Counted from the first letter of the stretch, positions 16,489 to 25,687 are shown. The stretch: DNA of 64,000 bases from JBBQLG01 sp964251665 (GCA_964251665.1 CAXUKO010000002.1:186001-250000); one strand, 5' to 3'. Made by a program: numbers and translations. The notes: generated by a model not told the origin, from the letters alone.

Positions 16489-17817
16489 TTATGGATTCTG
16501 GAGATCCCAATTTACTTCGGCGTTGGGTTTCTCCAGACGCTCCAGCACTTTCATGGTGGAAACGGGCAGGTAGATTTCGCTTAGCTTATTATACCGGCGC
16601 ATATCCACCCACCGATGACCTTCGTAGAACAGGGAATACAGCCGCTCTTTCAGAATGGCGTTAATCAGCGCGTCTTTGGTAGTAGCACCGGCATAAGCGG
16701 CTAAACCCGCATTGGCCCGAACAATGTTGATGTTCTTCGTGGCTTCGGCCGTGTTACCCTGCTGAGCGGCAATTTCGGCAGCTATCAAGACAAGCTCTTC
16801 GTTGCGGATGATCGACACCGGGTCAGACCCTGACGTGTAGATATTCTGAATGTAGTTTGTGGTGTACGTTACCCCCGAACTGTAGGTAGCCGGAGCGGGC
16901 AGCACCCGAACTTTGGCCAGACGCTTATCACCCGGCTCGATGTCGTCCCAGAGTTTCTGAATACCCACAATCCGAATCGTAGCCGTGTTGATGAGCGGGT
17001 TTGCGAAATCGGGCGGGGTGGCGTTAAACGTATGTTTCGGGCCTGCGTTTAGGTCGCCGGTGGCATTGTAAAACGTTTGGGGAAGCAACGTCGCTGCCTT
17101 CGCCCAGTCGGCCTGATAGATGGCCACACGCAGGGCAATGGCCCGGTTAAATTTCTTAAACGTGGCTGGCGTATCAAACCCGGCAAAGCCTGATGGGACC
17201 GTAAAGGCGAAGGCTGTTCCTGACTGATCGAGTTGCGCGGCACCATCATCCAGAATCTTGGCGATTCCCGCCAGCGATTCGGCATAGGTAGCCGCTTTGC
17301 TGGGTTTGAACGGATCTTCTACGCTCAGCCGGACGCCGTTGGTACCCTGCGCATTCAGCATGTACAGGTAAGCTAATCCTTTAAACGTATTGGACATGCC
17401 CCGATAGCCGTTCTTCTGCTGATCGGTAACCGACTTGGTCGCGTCAAGTGAGGCCAGAATGATGTTGGCCTGACGCACCGGCAAGCCGAAATCTGTCGTG
17501 GCTCTATTATAAAAAGCTGAATTGTCGATGGGGCGCAGGCCGTTCAACTCCGTCATCCAGCGCGATTCAGTGGTGTTGAAGTTGAACAATTCTTTCCCAA
17601 TCGTGCCTACCACTTGCAAATAGCTGGCGATACCATTGCGGGCCAGCGAAAACTGACCGACCGCCAGAGCGTCTAACTGCCCTTTACTGGCATTGGACGT
17701 AATCGAACCAACAGAAGGGAAGTTGGGGTCGATTACCTGTTCGGTTTTAAAAATATCGCAGGCACTCAGGCTCAGGAGAGCCACTGCCGTGAGGATTGAA
17801 TATCGAATGAATTTCAT
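16489..17817 (-). CDS. SusD/RagB family outer-membrane lipoprotein
   Basis: A 442-residue lipoprotein with lipobox LLSLSACD (Cys20). SusD-like proteins are surface-exposed lids that bind a glycan or peptide and deliver it to a SusC TonB-dependent channel. The N-terminal half has the helical TPR-like segments of the family (LAVGQFSLARNGI, ANIILASLDATKSV, FKGLAYLYMLNAQG). The C-terminal RagB/SusD domain includes IIRNEELVLIAAEIAAQQGN, ATKNINIVRANAGL and LKERLYSLFYEGHRWVDMRR, the last being the strongest family hallmark. It lies 37 bases after the SusC gene. The substrate cannot be told; no glycosidase is in the same operon. Confidence 0.95.
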   Translation of the reverse strand: MKFIRYSILTAVALLSLSACDIFKTEQVIDPNFPSVGSITSNASKGQLDALAVGQFSLARNGIASYLQVVGTIGKELFNFNTTESRWMTELNGLRPIDNSAFYNRATTDFGLPVRQANIILASLDATKSVTDQQKNGYRGMSNTFKGLAYLYMLNAQGTNGVRLSVEDPFKPSKAATYAESLAGIAKILDDGAAQLDQSGTAFAFTVPSGFAGFDTPATFKKFNRAIALRVAIYQADWAKAATLLPQTFYNATGDLNAGPKHTFNATPPDFANPLINTATIRIVGIQKLWDDIEPGDKRLAKVRVLPAPATYSSGVTYTTNYIQNIYTSGSDPVSIIRNEELVLIAAEIAAQQGNTAEATKNINIVRANAGLAAYAGATTKDALINAILKERLYSLFYEGHRWVDMRRYNKLSEIYLPVSTMKVLERLEKPNAEVNWDLQNP

Positions 17818-17854
17818 AATTCAGAAACAAGTGAGTTGATCAGAGACGGTTGAT

Positions 17855-20800
17855 TTACAGATCAATGGCAATGTGGAACATCATCCGGCGGGCCAGCGGT
17901 GCGCTGCCAATGTCGACCCCGCTACCTAATGCCAGCGAACCGAAGTTGGAGTTTTCGGGATCATACCCCGCTTTGTAGTCAGTCCAGCGGAGTAGGTTTG
18001 TGCCGGAGACACCAATCTTAACACCCTGTAGCACGTTTCCAAAAACGCTGTTCAGCGCTGTTTTCGGTACGCGGTAATACAGGGATACTTCGCGTAGTTT
18101 CAGGAAACTGGCCACCGATGGGTTGTAGCCTTCGCGGGGTACGCCATTGGCATCCAGACCGTTCACGTTCTGACGGGCAATGCCATTTGGAGCTACCGCG
18201 TCGCCTGAGCCGGGCACTTTACCACCCGATGTCAGCCCTAAACTCGTGCTGCTCCAGTCGGAAGTGTTACCGCCTTCGTCCCACAGGACGCGTTGCAGCG
18301 AAACAACCGTAAACTTGTGCCGGTAATGCAGCAGGGCCGCAAACTCGAAGTGTTTCAGGAACGTAATCCGCTGATTCAGCGAGAACTCATACTTGGGCTG
18401 CTGATCGCCATATACCGTAAAGGAGTTGCCGTAGTTCGGGTCGGTTGCGGGCAGGGTACGGGGCTGACCAACAATCTGCGTGGGCGACTCGCCCTGTTTC
18501 ACGCGCCACTGCCCGAAGGTAGCACCGAAGCCACCCGTCAGGCGCTCCGGGATGATCAGGCGTGTGATCTGCGACCGGTTGTACCAGAAAATAGGCTGTA
18601 CAAACCAGGTGAATGATTTACTGCGCACTACCTCGGCACCAAGTGTCAGTTCAAGTCCTTTGTTGGTCAGATCAGCCGCGTTGATGTTGGTTGAGGTAAC
18701 TCCCGTCGTTGGTGCCGTTGTCAGGGGCTGGATCAGGTCAACTACCTTTTTGTTATACAAGGTGAACTCGCCCGTGATGCGGTTGTTGAATAAGCCAAAG
18801 TCCAGACCGTATTCCAGTTCGGTTGCCCGTTCCGGTTTGATAGTCGGGTTGCCCAGTACCGTTGATGGTTGAAGACCGCTCAGGCCGCCAATACCCGTCG
18901 ACTGTAGCTGCGAGTACGGCGTTCCCCAACTGGGCAGACCGGCCGTAGCACCGTAGGCAATGCGCGGTTTCAGCAGGCTGACGACGCCGGTGTTGGCCGC
19001 CCAGGTGCCAAAACGGGTCAGGTTAACGGCCAGCGAGGCTTTCGGGAAGGCGTAATACTTACCGTAGTTATCGCCGTTCAGGTCGGATTTGTCAAAACGG
19101 ATACCAACCGTCCCAATGATCTTATCGTCGTAGTTGGCTTCCTGCTGCGCAAAAATTCCGATGTCGGTATTGCGCTGATATTCAGCGGCTATACTCTGCA
19201 CCCCGCCCCGAGCCGGGTTCTGAACGCCAACGGGTAATTTCTGACCCCGAACGTAGTTGTAATTGAAGTTACGGTGTAACCGCACGGCCCCGGCCGATGT
19301 GGTCAGATTCAGTTTTCCGCCCATTGCCGCGTGCGTAAATACGCCGGCTACCTGGATGTTGGAGTTATACACCTCGGTGCGCGTATCCTGCGAAAAACCC
19401 GGATTGGCTTCCTGCCGCTGCGACTGTAAATCGGTGGGCAGCCAGATCGTAGAAAAACCACTCTGGTAATCGAGACCGCCGTTAACTTTAATCGTCAGCG
19501 AAGTAGTTGCATTGTTAAGCAACCGGAAGTTGGCGTTGAAGCCCTGAATAAAGCGGTTTACCCGCTGATTGTTAACGGCCCGGTCACGAATGGCCAGTGG
19601 GTTTTCGCCAACACTCGGGTCATTGTCGGGATAGACACCGTTCGCATCGGGATAGAGATTGGTGTACGGTTTGGTGTACGGCAGCGAATAACCGTAGTTG
19701 ATGTTCGAGTTATCGTTACCTGTCCAACCCCGGTCGTTGTTGGAGTTGACGTAGTTAGAAGAAATGCCGAAATCAATCCAGTTGTTAAGTTTATGATCAA
19801 TGTTGGCCCGAATTGAGTAGCGTTTGAAACCGGTGTTTTTGATGATACCCGTTTCGTTGGATGCGCTTCCGTTTACGTAAAACCGGGTTTTTTCGTTGCC
19901 GCCGGTAATGCTCAAGTGGGTATTTTTGATCGAACCGGTTTCGCCGTAAATGACTTTTTCCCAGTCCGTATAGGTGCCGTTGGCTTTAGCCGCCTGTAGT
20001 TTTGGAATGTCTGCCGCCGAAAAGTAATTGGTCAGCTTATCAGCCGTCCAGTCGGCACCGCCGAAATAACTGTAAGCTTTGGAGATACCCAGGTCCTGAC
20101 CAAATGATACGTTGGTCCGGCCTCCTTTACCCCGCTTGGTATTGATGATGATAACCCCGGCATTGGCCCGCGTTCCGTAGATAGCCGCTGCCGACGATCC
20201 CTTTAGCACTTCCATGCTCTCAATATCATCGGGATTAAGATCGGCTAAGCGGTTGCCATTGTTATCCTGCGATACCGTCGATGAACCGGCCCCGGCCTTG
20301 TTAGCCTCCGAACGGCCACTCGAATACTGCCCGTTGTCGATATACACACCATCCACGATGTAGAGCGGCTGCGAGGCCGATGCGCCCAGCGTGGATACAC
20401 CCCGCAGCTGAACGTTGAAACCACCGCCCGGCACGGAGCCGTTGGACTGAATGTTGGCACCGGCCAGTTTGCCCTGTATGGCACCATCGGCCGTTACCGG
20501 CGTAGTTGAGCCGGTCAGCGTTTTGGCGTCCAGTACCGCTACCGCGTTGGCTAAGCTTGAGCGCTTTACGCTGGTTGCCAGGCCCGAAACGACAACTTCT
20601 TCCAGTTGCCGGGTGTCTTCCACCAGCGTTACGTTGAGGGTTGTGCGGTTACCAACCGTTGCCTCCTGCGCCAGAAAGCCAATGGCGCTGAACCCTACCT
20701 TTGCGTTGTCGCCCACCGAAATGCGGTACTCGCCGTTGGCATCGGATGTCGATCCCTGCGTGGTACCTTTAACAATGACCGAAACACCGGGTAATGGGGT

Positions 20801-20905
20801 ACCGGCGGCATCAGTAATTTTACCCGTCAGCGAACGGGTTTGCGCCCAGGCTGACCCGGTCTGGCCAACCAGAATGAGTAGACAAAGGGATAAAATTTTT
20901 CTCAT
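17855..20905 (-). CDS. SusC/RagA family TonB-dependent receptor
   Basis: I use the ATG at 20905 (MRKILSLCLLILVGQTGSAW), which opens a signal peptide; the frame extends 22 codons further but that part lacks signal features. The product has 1016 residues. A carboxypeptidase-regulatory-like domain (about 22-105, SLTGKITDAAGTPLPGVSV) precedes the plug, with the SusC hallmarks QLRGVSTLG, PLYIVDGVYID and MEVLKGSSAAAIYGTRAN, and IINTKRGKGG. The barrel ends with MMFHIAIDL. The family imports oligosaccharides or peptides across the outer membrane with SusD. It is the promoter-proximal gene of the pair. No extra N-terminal STN domain for sigma/anti-sigma signalling is visible, so regulation is not by that route. 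Confidence 0.95.
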   Translation of the reverse strand: MRKILSLCLLILVGQTGSAWAQTRSLTGKITDAAGTPLPGVSVIVKGTTQGSTSDANGEYRISVGDNAKVGFSAIGFLAQEATVGNRTTLNVTLVEDTRQLEEVVVSGLATSVKRSSLANAVAVLDAKTLTGSTTPVTADGAIQGKLAGANIQSNGSVPGGGFNVQLRGVSTLGASASQPLYIVDGVYIDNGQYSSGRSEANKAGAGSSTVSQDNNGNRLADLNPDDIESMEVLKGSSAAAIYGTRANAGVIIINTKRGKGGRTNVSFGQDLGISKAYSYFGGADWTADKLTNYFSAADIPKLQAAKANGTYTDWEKVIYGETGSIKNTHLSITGGNEKTRFYVNGSASNETGIIKNTGFKRYSIRANIDHKLNNWIDFGISSNYVNSNNDRGWTGNDNSNINYGYSLPYTKPYTNLYPDANGVYPDNDPSVGENPLAIRDRAVNNQRVNRFIQGFNANFRLLNNATTSLTIKVNGGLDYQSGFSTIWLPTDLQSQRQEANPGFSQDTRTEVYNSNIQVAGVFTHAAMGGKLNLTTSAGAVRLHRNFNYNYVRGQKLPVGVQNPARGGVQSIAAEYQRNTDIGIFAQQEANYDDKIIGTVGIRFDKSDLNGDNYGKYYAFPKASLAVNLTRFGTWAANTGVVSLLKPRIAYGATAGLPSWGTPYSQLQSTGIGGLSGLQPSTVLGNPTIKPERATELEYGLDFGLFNNRITGEFTLYNKKVVDLIQPLTTAPTTGVTSTNINAADLTNKGLELTLGAEVVRSKSFTWFVQPIFWYNRSQITRLIIPERLTGGFGATFGQWRVKQGESPTQIVGQPRTLPATDPNYGNSFTVYGDQQPKYEFSLNQRITFLKHFEFAALLHYRHKFTVVSLQRVLWDEGGNTSDWSSTSLGLTSGGKVPGSGDAVAPNGIARQNVNGLDANGVPREGYNPSVASFLKLREVSLYYRVPKTALNSVFGNVLQGVKIGVSGTNLLRWTDYKAGYDPENSNFGSLALGSGVDIGSAPLARRMMFHIAIDL

Positions 20906-20968
20906 GTACTTAGTAAAATTAGTGGATGTTTGTTTGCTGATTAAGTAAAAAACCAGCAGATAATTACT

Positions 20969-20997
20969 CAAAAGTAATTGTTTTCAGAATAAAACAA
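20969..20997 (-). promoter_or_regulatory. Promoter of the susC/susD operon
   Basis: On the minus strand a TTG (20995-20997) is followed after 18 bases by TACTTTTG (20976-20969), matching the Bacteroidota -33/-7 pattern TTG-N17-23-TAnnTTTG exactly. Transcription would start around 20962, leaving a leader of roughly 57 bases before the susC ATG. Confidence 0.7.
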
Positions 20998-21076
20998 GAA
21001 CTTATCGTACGGTACTGTCACTTTTTCGTGATTAGTTACCTCTTTCACCAATCAGACTTATTCGCTACTTTTCGTC

Positions 21077-22300
21077 ATGATTACGACGCAAATCCGCTTA
21101 AAGCTCTCTGTTTTAATGTTCCTGCAATTCTTTATGTGGGGCGCCTGGTATGGTCAGGTAACAAAATACCTCGGCGTGAAACTACACGCTACCGGCGTGC
21201 AGCAGGGGGCTGCGTTTTCCACCTTTTCGATTGCCATGATTGTGGCTCCGTTCTTCGTCGGGATGATTGCCGACCGCTACTTCGCGGCTCAGAAAGTACT
21301 GGGCGTGCTCAATCTGCTGGGAGCGGTTGTTCTGTTTTTCCTCATCCGGGTCGACAATCCCGACCAGTTCTTCTGGGTGTTGCTGCTCTATTGCATAACA
21401 TTCGCGCCGACGCTGGCCCTGGTCACATCCATTGCCATGCAGCAGATGACCAGTCCGGAAAAAGAATTTCCGGCTATTCGAGTACTCGGTACGATTGCCT
21501 GGATTGCCGTAACCAATCTGGTTGGCTACTACGGTTTCGGTGATACGGTCACCATCTTTCAGGTGAGTATGTACACGTCGGTCGTGCTGGGGGTGTTCTC
21601 CTTTTTTCTGCCTAACACTCCGCCAAAAGGAACCGGCGGCACATCGGTTTCACAGATTCTGGGCCTGGATGCCTTCAGGCTTTTTAAAGACCGTTCGTTT
21701 GCGATCTTTTTTCTTTCGTCAGTGCTGATCTGTATTCCCTTATCGTTCTATTACGCGATGGCGAACCCGGCCCTGACGGATTCGGGTATGCAGAATGTGG
21801 AAAATAAAATGTCGCTGGGGCAGGCGTCGGAGGTGATTTTTATGCTGCTGATTCCGCTGGCTTACGTACGATTAGGCGTAAAAAAGATGCTCATTGTGGG
21901 GCTGGTGGCCTGGATTGTGCGTTTCCTGCTGTTCGGTTACGGGAACGCGGGTACGGCCGAATGGATGTTTTACATCGCTATTTTACTGCATGGGGTCTGC
22001 TACGATTTCTTTTTTGTGACGGGCCAGATTTACACAGACAATAAAGCGGGAGCTAAAATCAAATCGTCGGCTCAGGGGTTGATTACACTGGCTACCTACG
22101 GCATTGGTATGGGCATCGGTTCGTACCTGTCGGGTGTGGTGAAAGATATGGCCAGGACGGGAGATACGGTCAACTGGACTCAATTCTGGCTTGTTCCGGC
22201 GGGCATTGCGGCTGTGGTGCTGGTGCTCTTCCTGCTGCTGTTCACCGACAGTCAAAAGCCGGTACCTACTGAAGGGGAGTTGGTAACAGGCCCATTGTAA
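21077..22300 (+). CDS. MFS nucleoside:H+ symporter (NupG/XapB family)
   Basis: A 407-residue inner-membrane transporter with about 12 transmembrane helices. The start LKLSVLMFLQFFMWGAWYGQ with VTKYLG, and the following GAAFSTFSIAMIVAPFFVGMIADRYF, are characteristic of the Nucleoside_H_symport family (PF03825) that takes up nucleosides with protons. The middle has FPAIRVLGTIAWI and TNLVGYY. The second half has FFFVTGQIYTDNKAG, another family hallmark. It is divergent from susC and is the first gene of a plus-strand run that ends with pnuC and nadR, so nucleoside uptake and NAD salvage may be linked. TACTTTTC eight bases before the ATG resembles a -7 element, but this would leave almost no leader. 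Confidence 0.92.
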   Translation: MITTQIRLKLSVLMFLQFFMWGAWYGQVTKYLGVKLHATGVQQGAAFSTFSIAMIVAPFFVGMIADRYFAAQKVLGVLNLLGAVVLFFLIRVDNPDQFFWVLLLYCITFAPTLALVTSIAMQQMTSPEKEFPAIRVLGTIAWIAVTNLVGYYGFGDTVTIFQVSMYTSVVLGVFSFFLPNTPPKGTGGTSVSQILGLDAFRLFKDRSFAIFFLSSVLICIPLSFYYAMANPALTDSGMQNVENKMSLGQASEVIFMLLIPLAYVRLGVKKMLIVGLVAWIVRFLLFGYGNAGTAEWMFYIAILLHGVCYDFFFVTGQIYTDNKAGAKIKSSAQGLITLATYGIGMGIGSYLSGVVKDMARTGDTVNWTQFWLVPAGIAAVVLVLFLLLFTDSQKPVPTEGELVTGPL

Positions 22301-22314
22301 TGTAGAAATTCGTG

Positions 22315-22536
22315 ATGCTGGACCGTACTAACTCATCAATTACGCCGGACGTGTGGGAGGCAATCGTAAAGCTGCGTATTCAGGCAATGTGTCTGGAGTG
22401 GAATACCCTGTCAGCTCACGACCGGTTCTGGCTTGTGTGTAACTGGCTGGACGAGTACCACGTTTCTGAATCGACCATCGGCAAACGCCAGTTGCTCCTC
22501 ATAAAATCCTACTGGCAGGAAAGCTGCTCAACGTAG
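22315..22536 (+). CDS. Small protein of unknown function
   Basis: A 73-residue frame; I take the ATG at 22315 and not the GTG just before it. The text is Trp-rich and helical (VWEAIVKLRIQAMCLEWN, HDRFWLVCNWLDEYHVS, RQLLLIKSYWQE). It fits between the transporter and xth with 14 and 13 base gaps, which supports a real gene. I recognise no family. It has neither signal peptide nor membrane segment and would be cytosolic. Confidence 0.55.
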   Translation: MLDRTNSSITPDVWEAIVKLRIQAMCLEWNTLSAHDRFWLVCNWLDEYHVSESTIGKRQLLLIKSYWQESCST

Positions 22537-22549
22537 CGAAATCAACAAA

Positions 22550-23311
22550 ATGCAACTGCTTACCTACAACGTTAACGGTATCCGGGCCGCCATTCGCAAC
22601 GGCCTGATCGACTGGCTGACTACCCAAAACTTCGACGTCCTTTGTTTCCAGGAAGTGAAAGCGACGCATGATGTAGTCGATTTACTGCCGTTTGAGGAAC
22701 TGGGCTACTGCTACCACTGGCACGCGGCCGAGAAGAAAGGCTACTCCGGCGTGGCAACCTTCTCAAAAACCAAACCCGATCATGTGGTACTCGGTTGTGG
22801 CCTGCCGCACTACGACGCCGAGGGCCGTATTCTCCGCACCGACTTCGGCGACCTGACCATTCTGAACTGTTATTTCCCCTCCGGCACAACAGGCGAGGTG
22901 CGGCAGGGCGTCAAGATGCAGTTTCTGGCCGATTTCTATGACTATGTGCAGGCCCTCCGCCGGGAGCGTCCGAACCTGATTGTGGTTGGTGACTATAACA
23001 TTGCCCACACCGAGATGGATATTCACGACCCCGTCCGCAACAAATACACCACCGGTTTTCTGCCCGAAGAGCGGGCCTGGCTGAGCCAATGGTTTGCGAA
23101 CGGGTTTACGGATACCTTCCGCTATAAACACCCCGATGCCGTGGAGTACAGCTGGTGGAGTTACCGCGCCGGAGCCCGCACGAACAACAAAGGCTGGCGC
23201 ATCGACTATATTTCTGTGAGCGACCCGCTCCGCGACCGGATTATCGATGCCGGGCATCACCGCAACGTCGTGCATTCCGATCACGGCCCCGTTTGGGTGG
23301 AGCTTCGCTGA
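22550..23311 (+). CDS. xth: Exodeoxyribonuclease III (AP endonuclease)
   Basis: A 253-residue Xth-type nuclease that repairs abasic sites and 3' blocked ends. Motifs run in order: LLTYNVNGIRAAI (Asn7, metal binding), VLCFQEVKA (catalytic Glu), GVATFSKTKPD, YFPSG, VVGDYNIAHTEMDIHDP (catalytic Asp and Asn), and YSWWSYRAG, then RIDYISVS and HSDHGPVWVEL with the catalytic His. The length matches the family (about 250-270). Upstream and downstream genes are 13 and 18 bases away in the same direction. There is nothing unusual in the motifs. I cannot distinguish the ExoA and Xth subtypes with certainty. Confidence 0.96.
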   Translation: MQLLTYNVNGIRAAIRNGLIDWLTTQNFDVLCFQEVKATHDVVDLLPFEELGYCYHWHAAEKKGYSGVATFSKTKPDHVVLGCGLPHYDAEGRILRTDFGDLTILNCYFPSGTTGEVRQGVKMQFLADFYDYVQALRRERPNLIVVGDYNIAHTEMDIHDPVRNKYTTGFLPEERAWLSQWFANGFTDTFRYKHPDAVEYSWWSYRAGARTNNKGWRIDYISVSDPLRDRIIDAGHHRNVVHSDHGPVWVELR

Positions 23312-23329
23312 ATCAATTCTGTACTGTCA

Positions 23330-23929
23330 ATGAATCATAGTTCCGACTACTTTCTTATCTACAAACCTTACGGCATGCTTTCGCAGTTCAGCCGCGAGGG
23401 CGATAAACCGACGCTGGCCGACCTGGATTTTGCTTTTGCCAGTGATGTATATCCCGTCGGGCGGCTCGATGCCGACAGTGAAGGGCTGCTGCTGCTCACC
23501 AATGACAAACGACTCAATCACCGCCTGCTCGACCCGAAATTCCGGCACCTGCGCACGTATTACGTACAGGTTGAAGGTGACGTAACCGACGAAGCTATCC
23601 GGCAGCTTGAAACAGGCGTAACTATTTCCGTCGATGGTAAAGCGTACCAGACTCTGCCTGCCCGCGTGACCAAACTCCCGGAACCGGCCTTACCCCAGCG
23701 CAATCCACCCATCCGGTTTCGGGCCAGTATTCCCACGAGCTGGGTGGCGATCACGCTGCACGAGGGCAAAAACCGGCAGGTACGTAAGATGACGGCAACT
23801 GTTGGCTTCCCGACGCTGCGGCTGGTTCGCTGGTCTATCGAAAATCTCACCGCTGAAGGGATGCGCCCGGCCGAGGTGCGTACGCTCTCGGCAACCGGGC
23901 TATTCGCGGGCCTGCGTCTGAAACCGTAA
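23330..23929 (+). CDS. rluE: Pseudouridine synthase, RluE-like
   Basis: A 199-residue enzyme of the RsuA/RluB/E/F family. It has YFLIYKPYGMLSQFS at the start and the catalytic VGRLDADSEGLLLLTND (Asp47 is the nucleophile). RTYYVQVEGDVTDEAI and ITLHEGKNRQVRKMTATVGF follow, the last also a family hallmark. No S4 domain is present and the size is short, as in E. coli RluE, which modifies U2457 of 23S rRNA. The target here is therefore inferred as that position. It lies 18 bases after xth and 9 bases before pnuC, likely in one transcript. Confidence 0.9.
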   Translation: MNHSSDYFLIYKPYGMLSQFSREGDKPTLADLDFAFASDVYPVGRLDADSEGLLLLTNDKRLNHRLLDPKFRHLRTYYVQVEGDVTDEAIRQLETGVTISVDGKAYQTLPARVTKLPEPALPQRNPPIRFRASIPTSWVAITLHEGKNRQVRKMTATVGFPTLRLVRWSIENLTAEGMRPAEVRTLSATGLFAGLRLKP

Positions 23930-23938
23930 GTTTGCAGT

Positions 23939-24622
23939 ATGAGTCATTTCTTCGATATAAACGCCATTTTCTTTACCATACTGGGCTACCCAATGAGCTA
24001 TCTGGAGTTCATGGGCGTCATTACCGGGGCCGTTGCCGTCTGGCTGTCTGCGCGGGCCAACGTCTGGAGCTGGCCGGTAGGGCTGGTGAATGTCTCGCTG
24101 TTTTTCTGCCTGTTTTTTCAGATTCAGCTTTACCCCGACATGTTTCTACAGGTGTTCTTTTTTATCACGAACCTCATGGGCTGGTGGGCCTGGACGCACC
24201 CGACTCCCAATGAAGCCGTTATAAAAAGCACGAATCAGGGTCAGGAGTTAAAAATAAGCCGGACACCCCTACCCAGTTTATTGATCTGGAGCGGGGCTGG
24301 TGCCGTTGCCACGGCCCTGCTTGGTGGTCTGGCGCAAAACCTGAATACCTGGTTGCCACTGGTATTCAGTAAACCCAGTGCCTTTCCATACATCGACTCA
24401 TTCACCACTGTTATGAGTATCGTGGCTACGTTCCTGATGATTCGCAAACGGGTCGAGTGCTGGTACGTTTGGCTGCTGGTCGATCTGGTGCTGACGGGCG
24501 TTTACTTCGCCAAAGGAGTGAAGTTTGTGGGACTCGAATACGCCGTGTTTTGCGTCATTGCCCTGTTCGGTGCCCTGAATTGGACGCGCGAATACCGGAG
24601 TTATACCACTGGTATTGTATGA
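23939..24622 (+). CDS. pnuC: Nicotinamide riboside transporter PnuC
   Basis: A 227-residue membrane protein with about seven helices. Features of the PnuC family are clear: ITGAVAVWLSARANVWSWP with VGLVNVSLFF, then FFITNLMGWWAWTHP and, in the second half, SFTTVMSIVATFLMIRKRVE with CWYVWLLVDL and VLTGVYFAKGV. PnuC lets nicotinamide riboside equilibrate across the inner membrane, and trapping is by the kinase activity of NadR. The stop codon overlaps the nadR start in an ATGA arrangement, which implies translational coupling. A gap of about 45 residues in the middle (KSTNQGQELKISRTPL) is a longer cytosolic loop than in most members. Confidence 0.95.
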   Translation: MSHFFDINAIFFTILGYPMSYLEFMGVITGAVAVWLSARANVWSWPVGLVNVSLFFCLFFQIQLYPDMFLQVFFFITNLMGWWAWTHPTPNEAVIKSTNQGQELKISRTPLPSLLIWSGAGAVATALLGGLAQNLNTWLPLVFSKPSAFPYIDSFTTVMSIVATFLMIRKRVECWYVWLLVDLVLTGVYFAKGVKFVGLEYAVFCVIALFGALNWTREYRSYTTGIV

Positions 24623-25587
24623 AAAAAGGCCTGGTTTTTGGCAAGTTTATGCCGGTCCACGCGGGTCATATCGCCCTCATCGAGTTCGCAGCTACTTGCT
24701 GCGATACGCTGATCGTATCCATGAGCTACACGCCCCACGATCCAATCGATCCTGCACTGCGGCTGTCGTGGCTGCAGACCTTGTTTGGGCACCGCCCGAC
24801 TATCGAGATTGTCAGCGAGCCGGACGATTTTCATGACGAAACCCTGCCGCTGGAAGAAGCAACCAAACTGTGGGCCGACTTTATCCGGCACCGCTTCCCC
24901 GACATCGACGGATTTATCTGCTCGGAAGCGTACGGCGAACCCCTGAGTCGGCATCTGGGCCTGCCGGTCATCTATTTTGATACGGTCCGGCAACGGGTGC
25001 CTGTCTCGGCGACACTCATCCGGCAGTATCCCTTTCGGTACTGGGACTTCATTCCCGCCGTGGTGCGGCCTTACTTTGTGAAGAAAGTATGCCTGTACGG
25101 TCCCGAAAGCGTAGGGAAGACCACGATGGCAGCGCAATTGGCCGAACGCTACCAAACGGCGTTCGCGCATGAAGTATCCCGCGATTTGCTGACCTCGAAC
25201 GACTTCACGCCTGACGATATCATTCGCATTGGCCATGCCCAGACGCAGGCCGTGCTCAAAAAAGCTCTCGTCGCTAACAAAGTCCTGTTTTGTGATACCG
25301 ACGTGATTACCACGCAGCTATATTCGGCTCATTACCTCCATGAAGTCCCGGCCGTATTGCACGACCTGGAAGCACAGGGGCACTACGATCAGTATTTTCT
25401 CCTGGATATTGACGTACCCTGGGTGCCCGACGGACTGCGCGATCTGGGCCACCGCCGGGTCGAAATGTACCACCGGTTTAAAGACGCCCTCGACCAGCGT
25501 GGTATTTCATACATCACCGTTTCCGGCGATTGGGCGCAGCGTATGGCCACTATCTCCGGAGTAGTGGATGGGTGGCTGGCCGGGTAA
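24619..25587 (+). CDS. nadR: NadR: NMN adenylyltransferase / ribosylnicotinamide kinase
   Basis: I start at the ATG at 24619, overlapping the pnuC stop by four bases, because it opens with the nucleotidyltransferase motif at once (MKKGLVFGKFMPVHAGH, HxGH at 14-17). A much longer frame upstream is out of frame with pnuC and shows no homology. The product has 322 residues: adenylyltransferase (1-150, with RVPVSATLIR near 126-135 as the second ATP motif) and kinase (155-322, P-loop GPESVGKTT at 161-169). Nicotinamide riboside brought in by PnuC is phosphorylated to NMN and converted to NAD. There is no N-terminal HTH domain, so this NadR is not the repressor seen in enteric bacteria. Confidence 0.95.
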   Translation: MKKGLVFGKFMPVHAGHIALIEFAATCCDTLIVSMSYTPHDPIDPALRLSWLQTLFGHRPTIEIVSEPDDFHDETLPLEEATKLWADFIRHRFPDIDGFICSEAYGEPLSRHLGLPVIYFDTVRQRVPVSATLIRQYPFRYWDFIPAVVRPYFVKKVCLYGPESVGKTTMAAQLAERYQTAFAHEVSRDLLTSNDFTPDDIIRIGHAQTQAVLKKALVANKVLFCDTDVITTQLYSAHYLHEVPAVLHDLEAQGHYDQYFLLDIDVPWVPDGLRDLGHRRVEMYHRFKDALDQRGISYITVSGDWAQRMATISGVVDGWLAG

Positions 25588-25599
25588 AATAGATCGGTT

Positions 25600-25668
25600 C
25601 GGTACAAAACAGGCCAAACAGATGCCATATCTTGGAGATATGGCATCTGTTTGGCCTGTTTTGTACCG
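25600..25668. terminator. Bidirectional terminator-like perfect inverted repeat
   Basis: Arms 25600-25632 and 25636-25668 are perfect 33-base complements around a TGG loop. It lies between the convergent stops of nadR (25587) and the exported protein (25688). The outer sequence contains TTTTGT in both directions (ACAAAAC on the left). Function as a shared terminator is likely from position; the stem is much longer than needed. Confidence 0.8.
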
Positions 25669-25687
25669 GATTAGCTGGCAAATAGCC

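Noticed and set aside
24457..24618. Upstream extension of nadR in its frame
   Set aside because: It runs through pnuC in another frame and lacks any homology; the ATG at 24619 coincides with the ATGA overlap and the first motif.
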